Source: Actinomycetales bacterium (lineage in GTDB: Bacteria; Actinomycetota; Actinomycetes; Actinomycetales; Cellulomonadaceae). From it: 64,000 nt of DNA. Shown piece after piece: positions 39,176 through 46,612 of this stretch. Under the pieces are notes generated by a model. It searched no databases, had not been told where the DNA came from, and was given only the letters and a program-made list of their open reading frames with translations. The stretch is from the NCBI GenBank assembly GCA_020444245.1, contig JAHLLI010000007.1, positions 1 through 64,000 on the forward strand. The letters are read 5' to 3'. The position numbers and the translations under genes are program-made. Every line of letters begins with the position of its first letter. The stretch's first letter is position 1.

Positions 39176-40027
39176 TCAGCCCTGGACGTCGTGGGTGCCG
39201 TCTCCCCGGAGCAACTCGCACGCGTCCAGGAGCCGAGCGAAGTAGCTGTAGGCGGCGAGGCGCTCCATGCCCTCCTGCTCGCTCAGGTCCGTGCCGGTGT
39301 GCGTGGTCACGTTCCGGACGGTCAGGTTGAGCCCGGTTGCCAGCTGGTTAAGGCCACCACGCATGCTCTTGACGGTCTTGTCCGTCGCATCGCCGGGCCA
39401 CACCAGCTTCGGTACTGCCAGTGTCGGGTCGCCGACGGAGAGGTTCTGCTGCCAGAACACCGTGTCGTCGACGTCATTGCGGCCCACCTTCACCTTCCAG
39501 TGCACCGTGAGCGCCTCGGCCGCCTCGCGGACGGCTACCCGGTATTGGTGGGTTGTCCAGTGGTTGGCCGCCGCCGCCCAGATCGTCGGGTGGAGCTGCG
39601 CGGGGGCGAACGCCGGCAGGTCAGAGGCGTCGGCTTCGGCGTCGGCGTCGGCGATCATCGACCGCAGCCGGCCCCGCATCGTGGCTGCTGTCGTGCGTAT
39701 GTCCGACGGAGCGACGAGCGCCTTGGGCGCCGACATCAGAGCCCAGTTCGCGATTGGGTCGAGCTGCCCGAGTCCCACGACGCCGATGTACGCACCGGTG
39801 ACCGCCACTGCGCGAGCAGCGGCGCCGGCGGCCTCAGCGACCGCCAGCTCGAGGGGGCGCACCTGCGCCGGCGTGACGCCCTCACGCGGCCACACCGTGG
39901 GGAACACTCCGCGGGAGGAGATGTGATCGCCTTCCACCTGCGTCTCCAGCCAGCACTCGAACGCGCGCTCGAACACCTCGACCGCTTCTAGGAGCCGTCT
40001 GAGGTACTCCGCACCGTAGGTCGCCAT
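39176..40027 (-). CDS. TIGR02391/Ymh-like protein with HEPN-type motif
   Basis: 283 aa; ATG 40027 with GAGGA upstream. The C-terminal half fits the TIGR02391 (Ymh) family: LHPTIWAAAANHWTTHQYRV followed by AVREAAEAL, a central stretch, then LNLTVRNVTTHTG and SYFARLLDACE. R238-N239 and H243 form an RX4H HEPN motif. Ymh-like proteins are found in defence islands and are suspected RNases. The N-terminal 140 residues are helical and unassigned. Neighbouring genes on both sides are also single defence-type proteins. Confidence 0.7.
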   Translation of the reverse strand: MATYGAEYLRRLLEAVEVFERAFECWLETQVEGDHISSRGVFPTVWPREGVTPAQVRPLELAVAEAAGAAARAVAVTGAYIGVVGLGQLDPIANWALMSAPKALVAPSDIRTTAATMRGRLRSMIADADAEADASDLPAFAPAQLHPTIWAAAANHWTTHQYRVAVREAAEALTVHWKVKVGRNDVDDTVFWQQNLSVGDPTLAVPKLVWPGDATDKTVKSMRGGLNQLATGLNLTVRNVTTHTGTDLSEQEGMERLAAYSYFARLLDACELLRGDGTHDVQG

Positions 40028-40256
40028 GTCGGAATCCTCGCAGGCTGCCCGCCGAACCCGTCGGTCCTGACTCGGGCTGACCGTCGAGGCCCGATGGACG
40101 GACAGTGCGCGATGACTCCACCAACAGTGGTCACCGGGGCGCGAGTCGCCCGCGCTTCATCAGCATGGCAACGAGAGGACGACGAGTTGGCGTGATGCGC
40201 TGCACATCGAGGCGAGACCCGGAGACGAGCGCCCTGCAAGACGCACAAATCCCAGG

Positions 40257-41249
40257 TCAGTCGCTGCGGCCGAGTCGAGCGACGACGGCGTAGTTGGCGA
40301 GCCGCCAGACCTCGTCGAGCGGTGGGTACATCGTGTCGCGGCGGATCGAGTCATCCTCGGCACTGAGCAGTCTCCGCAGTCGCGGCTTCCACCCAGCCTG
40401 CACGCGAACGGTCCAGCCGGTCGCGGGCCAACACTGGTTTCGCGTGCCCGCTCGGGTCAGGAAGTTGATGCCGAGCGTCGTGACGTCTGCATACAGCTCG
40501 CTCGGGACCCCGCTGGCTCGCGCGCTGCCAGTCTCACTGGCGAACATGTCTCGCCCGCCGTACCGGCGATTGAGCCCGCCCACGAGAAACACACCCGCCT
40601 GCGCGACCATCCGCGGATCAAGGTCGCTGGGGTCAACGAGTGCAACGGTCTCCGTCCACGCCGAGGACGCGTACTCGTCACCGCGAGCGAGGTTCGCCCA
40701 GGGCAGCGCACGCGACCCACCCGCCGCGAGGTCAACCGTCATCGAGTCTCTGTGCCCGTGAGCGTGGACGATGAACAGGCGTCCGTCGATCGTGTCGTGG
40801 TTCTCGACCGCGAAGTAGAGCGCCTCGAGCGGGGTCCGAGAGAAGTCGAGAAGCCGAGTGGGCACGCCATGGTGCTGAAGCACGGAGAGCAGTTGCCCAT
40901 CGCTCATGCGGCGGCCAATGCCCTCGGCGCGCATGTCGTCGATCAGCTGAGCCTCGACCTCAGCGATCGTTCGCTCCGAGACGCCCTTCGGGCGTGCCGT
41001 GCGACAGAGGCGGTACAGCGACGATGTGAGCCCATACGAGGTGCGTGCCTGACCCCTGTAGACGACGTCGGAGCCCGTCGGGAGCGCCCTTGCTCCTCCA
41101 GTGACGGGGACGGTTGCTCCGGCCTTCACCCAGTCCCACAGCGCATCTGCGCTTCCCAGACCGAACCGTTCGTTCAGGTCGGTGCGACCGAAGAGCTGCC
41201 CGGGAACTGTGTCCGCAGTGAAGGTCACATGCCGACCGTATCGGAGCAC
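40257..41249 (-). CDS. FRG domain-containing protein
   Basis: 330 aa. The FRG signature is clear: VYRGQARTSYGLTSSLYRL near residues 63-81, then LLSVLQHHGVPTRLLDFSRT and PLEALYFAV near 125-155, and AGVFLVGGLN near 220. FRG proteins share a fold region with ADP-ribosyltransferase-type toxins and are frequent in phage-defence and toxin loci; activity is unproven. The start may be GTG 41249 or GTG 41228. No antitoxin-like gene overlaps it. The gene diverges from the HEPN pair at 41374-42097. Confidence 0.78.
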   Translation of the reverse strand: MLRYGRHVTFTADTVPGQLFGRTDLNERFGLGSADALWDWVKAGATVPVTGGARALPTGSDVVYRGQARTSYGLTSSLYRLCRTARPKGVSERTIAEVEAQLIDDMRAEGIGRRMSDGQLLSVLQHHGVPTRLLDFSRTPLEALYFAVENHDTIDGRLFIVHAHGHRDSMTVDLAAGGSRALPWANLARGDEYASSAWTETVALVDPSDLDPRMVAQAGVFLVGGLNRRYGGRDMFASETGSARASGVPSELYADVTTLGINFLTRAGTRNQCWPATGWTVRVQAGWKPRLRRLLSAEDDSIRRDTMYPPLDEVWRLANYAVVARLGRSD

Positions 41250-41373
41250 CGGCGAAGCCTGACGATCAACGAGATGAACTCCCCGATCACCACCGAACCA
41301 GGCGGGCGGGTTCGCCTCATCGGGCGGGCCGTAGTTCTGTACAGATCGGAGAGCTCAGAGCTACCGTCCGGCC

Positions 41374-41535
41374 ATGGCAGAGCAGACTTGGACGATGGCC
41401 GAGCTTGAAGACGAGCTCGCTCGGTTCGAGCGCGCGTTGAGGGCCGCCGGCAAGGCTCCTGACACGGTTGACACCTACGTCGGCCGCAGCAGGATCTTCC
41501 TTCGGTGGCTCGCCGACGACTACGTGCCGCGCTGA
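41374..41535 (+). CDS. 53-aa orphan integrase-core-binding-like protein
   Basis: MAEQTWTMAELEDELARF followed by ERALRAAGKAPDTVDTYVGR and SRIFLRWLADDYVPR. The L..F...L...G....T...Y...S..FL.WL pattern is that of the SAM-like core-binding domain of tyrosine recombinases, here standing alone without any catalytic domain. The stop at 41533-41535 is one base before the GTG of the HEPN-like gene, so the two are translationally coupled. It is most likely a small DNA-binding partner or antitoxin, not an integrase. Confidence 0.6.
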   Translation: MAEQTWTMAELEDELARFERALRAAGKAPDTVDTYVGRSRIFLRWLADDYVPR

Positions 41536-41536
41536 C

Positions 41537-42097
41537 GTGAGCAACTACGCGCCGAACGTGCCCGAGGGGTACTACGCAGCACTGGGCCGACTCGTGGCAA
41601 TCTCGTCACTCGCGGAGACGCAGGTGGCGCTCTGCGGATGGGCGGCCGAGACCGGGCACCCCTACACAGATGAGTGGGACTTCGATCGCGAGCCGGGCGG
41701 CGCCATGAAGTACGCGAAGAAGCGCGTCCGCTACCTCGACACCGATCAGCAATCCGATCTTCGACAACTGCTCACGACCTACGCGGAACTCGTCGACGTC
41801 CGTCACCAGGCTGTGCACGGCGTGATATCTCTCGACCCGACGCTGGCGCCGGACGAGCAGTGGCTCGTGCAGAGCGCTCGCCATGGCGTCACGAAGCTGA
41901 CAGACCTCTTGGGAGCCATGAAGGACGCGACAGTGCGCCTCCATGGTCTCGTGAGGTCTGCGGACGAGCTCCGCAACGCGATAGCGGCGAGCCCCTCTGC
42001 AGCTCAGCGGCGACGCGAAATGCCACTTCGTGAGGCTGAATCTGCGTTGAGGGCGAAGACGTCGAAGCGACGGGAGCCGCGGGACTGCGAGCAATAG
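41537..42097 (+). CDS. Helical protein with HEPN-type RX4H motif
   Basis: 186 aa from GTG 41537. Residues 80-95 read TYAELVDVRHQAVHGV, with R89 and H94 in RX4H spacing after a helix, as in HEPN nucleases. An upstream helix (LGRLVAISSLAETQVALCGW) would give the usual four-helix bundle. The C-terminus is basic (REMPLREAESALRAKTSKRR). Directly coupled to the 53-aa gene. It is a candidate RNase effector; motif evidence only. Confidence 0.6.
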   Translation: MSNYAPNVPEGYYAALGRLVAISSLAETQVALCGWAAETGHPYTDEWDFDREPGGAMKYAKKRVRYLDTDQQSDLRQLLTTYAELVDVRHQAVHGVISLDPTLAPDEQWLVQSARHGVTKLTDLLGAMKDATVRLHGLVRSADELRNAIAASPSAAQRRREMPLREAESALRAKTSKRREPRDCEQ

Positions 42098-42192
42098 CAG
42101 GTCGCCCGTGACGCCGCCCCAGCGGTGCTCACGGCGCTTGCAGACCCTCCTGGCCGCGGGCGACCGACGGACCGCTGAACGTGGCTTAGCCG

Positions 42193-43323
42193 CTACGGCC
42201 CGAGCGTCGTCCTAGTCATCTCGACGACCAGCACTTCGAGACGCCGCAACTGATCGTCGATCTCGGCGAGCGTTGAACCGGCCGGGAGCTCGAGCCTTGC
42301 CCCGAAGGCGCACACGCGGTGGGTCTTCGCCGTGGCCATGCCGTACCCCTTGCCCAACCAACGCGGAGCGCCGGCCGCCACGATGGCCTGCCAGTTCTCA
42401 CGGTCCACCTCGTGGCGAGGGTTCGCTGGCGTCATGCTCCACGGCCGGCCGTCGAGGATCGCCCCGGAGTTGTCGACCACCCGGCCGGAGAAGACACGCT
42501 GGAGGAGAGCCCAGTCGAAACCCTCTGATGTGGCTGCCCCGAAGCGAGCGAGCCCGACGAGCACCACTGGGCCTCGAATGCGCTCGCTGTACGGCCGGCC
42601 ACCGACGGGACGCCACTCGCGTGCATCCAGGCCCTCCTGCACCTCGGCAATCACGACGTGGTCCGTGCCGGGCATCGGTGCGCGCATCGCGGCTACCCAC
42701 GCGCCACCGCCGGACGACATCTCGAGGCTGTGCTCGATGGTGCACCACTCGGCCATGCGGTTAGCGATCCAGGCGGTGCGGCTGCGGAGGGCCAGTTCGA
42801 ACCCGGCCGGGGTGTCGGGCACGCCGTTCCACACCGTGCTGCCGTCCACGTGCGGCACGAGACTCGGGAGCTTCTGCAGCCATGCACTGGCGGTCGCCTG
42901 CACCCACGGATGTTCACTAGCCGCATAGGCAGCTAGGACGGCCTCCCACGTGAGCGCGTTCCAGCCGGGACTGGCGCGGAGGTTGAGTGGGAGACCGGCG
43001 AGGTGGAGCACGAACTGGTGCTCGACGTCAGGGAAACTCGCCGAATAGCGGTGCAGTTGGTCGGTGCCGAGGTCTGCGAAGAGCTTTGCCTCGATCGCGA
43101 CGACCCACCGCCCACCTCGTAAGAGTAGAAGGTCCAGCCGATCGACCTTGCGGCCAGCAGTCGCAACAGGCACCTCCCGTCGAACCTCGTCGGGAGTGAC
43201 TCCGACGAGGCGGGCGATCGGCTGCGGATCGGTGGCGATCAACGACGCCAGCGCGTCGCTCCACCGGTTCTCGCTCGCCGCTGGAACGAGGAACTCGACG
43301 TGCGGCGGCCGGTGCTGTGTCAA
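42193..43323 (-). CDS. PD-(D/E)XK nuclease-superfamily protein
   Basis: 376 aa from a TTG at 43323, chosen because GGAG lies six bases upstream and the protein-like sequence (EFLVPAASENRWSDALASLI) begins just after; upstream in-frame codons are low quality. The nuclease core reads RLDLLLLRGGRWVVAIEAKL, with D64, E78 and K80 as the metal-binding D-Ex K set, and QLHRY following as motif 4. The remaining 290 residues are like the C-terminal part of PDDEXK_4-type accessory nucleases. A restriction or abortive-infection role is plausible. Confidence 0.68.
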   Translation of the reverse strand: MTQHRPPHVEFLVPAASENRWSDALASLIATDPQPIARLVGVTPDEVRREVPVATAGRKVDRLDLLLLRGGRWVVAIEAKLFADLGTDQLHRYSASFPDVEHQFVLHLAGLPLNLRASPGWNALTWEAVLAAYAASEHPWVQATASAWLQKLPSLVPHVDGSTVWNGVPDTPAGFELALRSRTAWIANRMAEWCTIEHSLEMSSGGGAWVAAMRAPMPGTDHVVIAEVQEGLDAREWRPVGGRPYSERIRGPVVLVGLARFGAATSEGFDWALLQRVFSGRVVDNSGAILDGRPWSMTPANPRHEVDRENWQAIVAAGAPRWLGKGYGMATAKTHRVCAFGARLELPAGSTLAEIDDQLRRLEVLVVEMTRTTLGP

Positions 43324-43590
43324 CGCGTGCTCCGTGGGGTGGTGGACCGTCGGCGTATGCGCTGACGGTACCGAGCGCGCCGGGCAACCCAACCAGGGCG
43401 ACCTCGTACGCGCCCGCCTGACGGCCGAGAGCGCTGCAGTACTGCGCGCCCCGGTTCCGGCCGCCACGAGGTTCGTAGGAGCCGGAGCGCGACGAGTGGA
43501 GAGTCGAGTGGGCCGGGACGGCGACTCGTCGTTCCGTCACTTGCGGGGTGGTCCCGGCTGACGGTGCGCGCGACGAGCAGTAAGGCGCGC

Positions 43591-44766
43591 TCAGTGCTGC
43601 GTTGGGCTCGGTCGCGTCGGCAGCAGTTGGTTCATGGCTACCATGTGACCGGAGCGCACCGGCGCGATCGGGTGCCGGTAGACCTCTGCGGTGATCGTGA
43701 CCGACCGGTGTCCGAGGGTGTCGGAGATGTCCTCAAGCGGCACGCCGGCCGCGGAGAGCAGGCTTGCGGCAGCGTGGCGGAGCATGTGCGGGTGCAGGTG
43801 ATCCAGCCCCGCTTCGGCGGCCATGTTCGACAACGCGCGACGCACGTTCGACGGGTCCAATGGTGTCCCGACCTCGGTAGTGAAGACGAGGTCGTAGGTG
43901 TTCTGCCACGCACGCCCAGCGGCCGCTCGGTCGGACTGTTGCAGATGGCGTTGGGCGACAAGGGCAGTGACGACCGGGGGAGGGATCTCGAGGGTCCGCC
44001 TGCTCGAGCGGGTCTTCGGGGGCACGAGGACCAGCGCTCCGATCGGCGTACGCCGCAGGCTGGCTGCGATCGTGATGGTGGGCCGCTTGCCCTTGGTCAC
44101 GACGTTCTGCCAGGTGAGTCCGGCGGCCTCCCCTGGGCGTAGCCCGAGCATGAGCGAGACGGTGACGAGGTTGCCGAGCCGGTACCCGGCGGCGACTTCA
44201 AGAAGGCGGCGCGCTTGCTTGACCGTCAGCCCGTACCGCTGGGCGGTCGGTCCGGCCGGCGCACGAACCCGGTCGGCCACGTTGCGCAGGACAACGTCGC
44301 GCCGCATCGCGTAGTCGAGCACGCGGCAGGTGAGGTTGAGGGTCAAGCGCATGTACCGGGCAGACAGGCCGAGCTCCTGCATCTCCAGGAGCATCTCTTC
44401 AACGTCTTCGGTGCGGAGATCCACCACCTTGCGTTGGCCAATGGCGTGCGAGACCCGGCCGCGCAGGAGCGTCTCGTAGTTGGATCGGGTGGAGTCGCCA
44501 ACCCGGTCGCCGAGGTCGCGCTGCAGCCAGGCGGTCGCGATCTCGTCGAACGTGGTGCCCCGGGCGGTTAGGTCGGCGCCCTTGCGGTGAGCGTCGCGAA
44601 GCTCCTCGAGCTTGTCCTTGACCTCCTCGCGCGTGACGCCGTAGACCGTCGGGCGCACGCGGGCCCCGGAAGAGTCGACGCCCAGGTCAACCTGGCCTGC
44701 CCACCGCTTGCGGCTCTTTCGGTAGAAGATGCTGCCGTCGCCGCGTTCTCGTCGCTCTCGTGCCAC
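43591..44766 (-). CDS. int: Tyrosine site-specific integrase of the ICE
   Basis: 391 aa. N-terminal arm-binding region (GDGSIFYRKSRKRWAGQVDL), SAM-like core-binding domain (about 65-165), and catalytic domain with R210 in LGLRPGEAAGL, K251 in PPKTRSSRR, H327 and R330 in HMLRH, H353 in LGHRS and nucleophile Y363 in VYRHP. All six catalytic residues are present, so it should be active. It lies 160 bases from the tRNA-Pro att site, the normal position for an ICE integrase. No excisionase gene is adjacent; the nearest candidate is at 37086. Confidence 0.92.
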   Translation of the reverse strand: MARERRERGDGSIFYRKSRKRWAGQVDLGVDSSGARVRPTVYGVTREEVKDKLEELRDAHRKGADLTARGTTFDEIATAWLQRDLGDRVGDSTRSNYETLLRGRVSHAIGQRKVVDLRTEDVEEMLLEMQELGLSARYMRLTLNLTCRVLDYAMRRDVVLRNVADRVRAPAGPTAQRYGLTVKQARRLLEVAAGYRLGNLVTVSLMLGLRPGEAAGLTWQNVVTKGKRPTITIAASLRRTPIGALVLVPPKTRSSRRTLEIPPPVVTALVAQRHLQQSDRAAAGRAWQNTYDLVFTTEVGTPLDPSNVRRALSNMAAEAGLDHLHPHMLRHAAASLLSAAGVPLEDISDTLGHRSVTITAEVYRHPIAPVRSGHMVAMNQLLPTRPSPTQH

Positions 44767-44793
44767 GATCCACCTGCGCCGTCATGGGGTCCG

Positions 44794-44816
44794 AAGTGAC
44801 TGCCAAAGTGACAGCC
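44794..44816. repeat. Tandem AAGTGAC-GCC repeats, candidate integrase arm sites
   Basis: AAGTGACTGCC at 44794-44804 and AAGTGACAGCC at 44806-44816 form two direct repeats with a 12-base period between the integrase start and the att core. That is where arm-type binding sites for a tyrosine integrase are expected; they may also autoregulate the integrase promoter. Confidence 0.5.
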
Positions 44817-44927
44817 TAAGTAGGCTCAAACGGCTTGGGCAAACAGGGATGTGCCTGGACGTGAAACGACGTCCGACCTGGGAGAACAGCCTTGGGGGCG
44901 GAGCGCCTGAACCGCCCGAGAGAGCCT

Positions 44928-44970
44928 GGGGGTCAAGGGGTCGCAGGTTCAAATCCTGTCATCCCGACAG
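44928..44970 (+). repeat. attR: 3' part of tRNA-Pro(GGG)
   Basis: GGGGGTCAAGGGGTCG (anticodon loop, 3' anticodon stem, variable loop), T-arm GCAGGTTCAAATCCTGT and acceptor strand CATCCCGACA. There is no matching D-arm or 5' acceptor strand (CGGGATG) in the required position upstream, so this is not a functional tRNA gene but the displaced 3' end left by integration. It marks the right boundary of the ICE. Confidence 0.85.
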
Positions 44971-44987
44971 ATGAAGTAGCAGGTCGC

Positions 44988-45017
44988 AGGGCCGCTCCGC
45001 GCAGGCGGGGCGGCCCT
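44988..45017 (+). terminator. Original tRNA-Pro terminator hairpin
   Basis: AGGGCCGC at 44988-44995 pairs with GCGGCCCT at 45010-45017. It lies 17 bases after the tRNA fragment and just beyond the 3' end of the FAD oxidoreductase gene, so it may now stop transcription from both sides. Confidence 0.65.
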
Positions 45018-45044
45018 CGTCACATGCGGGGCCGCTCCGCGTGC

Positions 45045-46085
45045 TCACCGCGCGAGGCGCTCGACCACCGCGCCGAACAGTCGTGGTGCTGCGGCGGCGA
45101 TCGGCACGACGGCCGGCCGCACGGGGGACGTCGCGGCGGCCACGAGGCCGGTCGTGAGGGCTCGGTAGTCCCTGGTCGCGCGGGCCCAGGCGCGCTCGTA
45201 CCCGGCGGGGTCGTCGAGGTGGGCGATGGCGGCGGTGGCCTGGGCGAACCCGACTCGCAGACCCTCGCCGGTGAGCGCGTCGACGTAGCCGGAGGCGTCG
45301 CCGACCAGGAGCACGCGGCCGGCGGTGCGCGCCGAGGTGCGCTGGTGCAGCGGTCCTGCACCGCGTACCGGGCCTGTCGGGTCGGCGCCGGCCAGGCGCT
45401 CGGCGAGCGCCGGCATGCCGGCGAGCACCCGGTCGATGTCAAGACCGGCGGGGCCGAGAACCGCGACCCCCACCAGCCGCTCGCCGACCGGCGTCACGTA
45501 CACCTCCGCCTGCGGTCCCCAGTGGACCTCGACGAACCCGCTCCAGGGCGCGAGGCGATAGTGACGGCGCAGGCCGAACCGCCGCCGGCGTCCACGACGG
45601 TCCCGCGCTGCGGAGCGCTCCAGGCCGGTCAGACGGCGGGTCGTCGAGTGCAGGCCGTCACAGGCCAGCAGGTGACGCGCCCGCAGGCCCGCCGCGTCGA
45701 CGCCGCCGGCATCCTGGTGCAGGTCCGTGAGGCGCGCGGACACGCGCTCGACGCCGAGCTCGTCGGCGCGCGATGACAGCGCGTCGTGCAGGACCGTGCG
45801 GCGGACCCCGCGCCCCGGGGACCTGGCGAAGCGGTGCTCGACCCGTCGGCGCCCGCCCACGTACGCGATGCCGTCCAGCCGGTGCCCGGCGGGGTCCACG
45901 CCGAGCCGGGTCAGCGCGGCCAGCGCCCCGGGCATGAGCCCCTCGCCGCACGCCTTGTCGACGGGCCCCGTGCGGGGCTCGAGCACCACGGCGGACAGGC
46001 CCGCGAGGCGAGCCTCGATCGCCGCGGCGAGGCCGACCGGCCCGCCCCCGACCACGAGCACGTCGGCGTCGACGTCGCCGGGCAC
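45045..46085 (-). CDS. FAD-dependent oxidoreductase, geranylgeranyl-reductase-like
   Basis: 346 aa from GTG 46085. The N-terminus has the dinucleotide-binding GGGPVGLAAAIEA; GEGLMPGAL follows; and LVGDASGYVDALTGEGLRVG is the FAD/substrate motif of geranylgeranyl-reductase/halogenase-type flavoproteins. It is the last gene of the type III PKS operon, five bases after the methyltransferase stop. It most likely hydroxylates or oxidises the polyketide ring, for example to a quinone. Confidence 0.8.
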   Translation of the reverse strand: MPGDVDADVLVVGGGPVGLAAAIEARLAGLSAVVLEPRTGPVDKACGEGLMPGALAALTRLGVDPAGHRLDGIAYVGGRRRVEHRFARSPGRGVRRTVLHDALSSRADELGVERVSARLTDLHQDAGGVDAAGLRARHLLACDGLHSTTRRLTGLERSAARDRRGRRRRFGLRRHYRLAPWSGFVEVHWGPQAEVYVTPVGERLVGVAVLGPAGLDIDRVLAGMPALAERLAGADPTGPVRGAGPLHQRTSARTAGRVLLVGDASGYVDALTGEGLRVGFAQATAAIAHLDDPAGYERAWARATRDYRALTTGLVAAATSPVRPAVVPIAAAAPRLFGAVVERLAR

Positions 46086-46090
46086 GCTCG

Positions 46091-46612
46091 TCAGCCTGCC
46101 AGCGTCGCGAGGGCGCGTTCCTCGGCCGGGATCCGGAACCTGAGGAGCAGGACCGCGTTGAGCGCCGTGAACGTCAGGGCTGTGACCCAGGCGGTGTGGA
46201 CGAGGGGGAGGGCGACGCCCTCCGCGACCACCGCGACGTAGTTCGGGTGGGCCAGGACGCGGTAGGGCCCGCGCCGGACCAGCGGCAGACCCGGCACGAC
46301 GATGACGCGCGTGTTCCACCGCGGACCCAGGACGGCGATGCACCACCAGCGCAGGCCTTGGGAGGCGAGCACGACGGCGAGCGCGGGCCAGCCCAGCCGG
46401 GGGAGGAAGGGCCGGTCCGCGAGGGCGGCCTCGGCGACGCACGCGACGAGCAGCCCGGTGTGCAGGGCGACCATCGCGGGGAAGTGGCCGCGCCCGCTCT
46501 CGCGCCCACCGCGCGCCAGCGACCAGCGGGCGTTCCGGGCCGACACGACGAGCTCCACCAACCGCTCGACACCGGTGGCCAGGACGAGCGCCGCGTACAG
46601 GACGAGGCTCAT
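46091..46612 (-). CDS. Isoprenylcysteine carboxyl methyltransferase-family membrane protein
   Basis: 173 aa with about five membrane helices. The C-terminal ICMT signature is present: LVRRGPYRVLAHPNYVAVVAEG, the SAM-binding R-x-P-x-Y..NY region. In type III PKS clusters such proteins methylate the phenolic product rather than a protein. ATG 46612 overlaps the PKS stop by 4 bases, showing co-translation. Confidence 0.82.
   Translation of the reverse strand: MSLVLYAALVLATGVERLVELVVSARNARWSLARGGRESGRGHFPAMVALHTGLLVACVAEAALADRPFLPRLGWPALAVVLASQGLRWWCIAVLGPRWNTRVIVVPGLPLVRRGPYRVLAHPNYVAVVAEGVALPLVHTAWVTALTFTALNAVLLLRFRIPAEERALATLAG

Noticed and set aside
41374-41535. Truncated integrase pseudogene
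   Set aside because: The 53-aa frame has a proper start and stop and is coupled to the next gene, so a stand-alone small protein is more likely than a random remnant.
44881-44970. Complete tRNA-Pro gene
   Set aside because: Only the part from the anticodon loop to the 3' end is present. No D-arm or 5' acceptor CGGGATG lies at the required distance.
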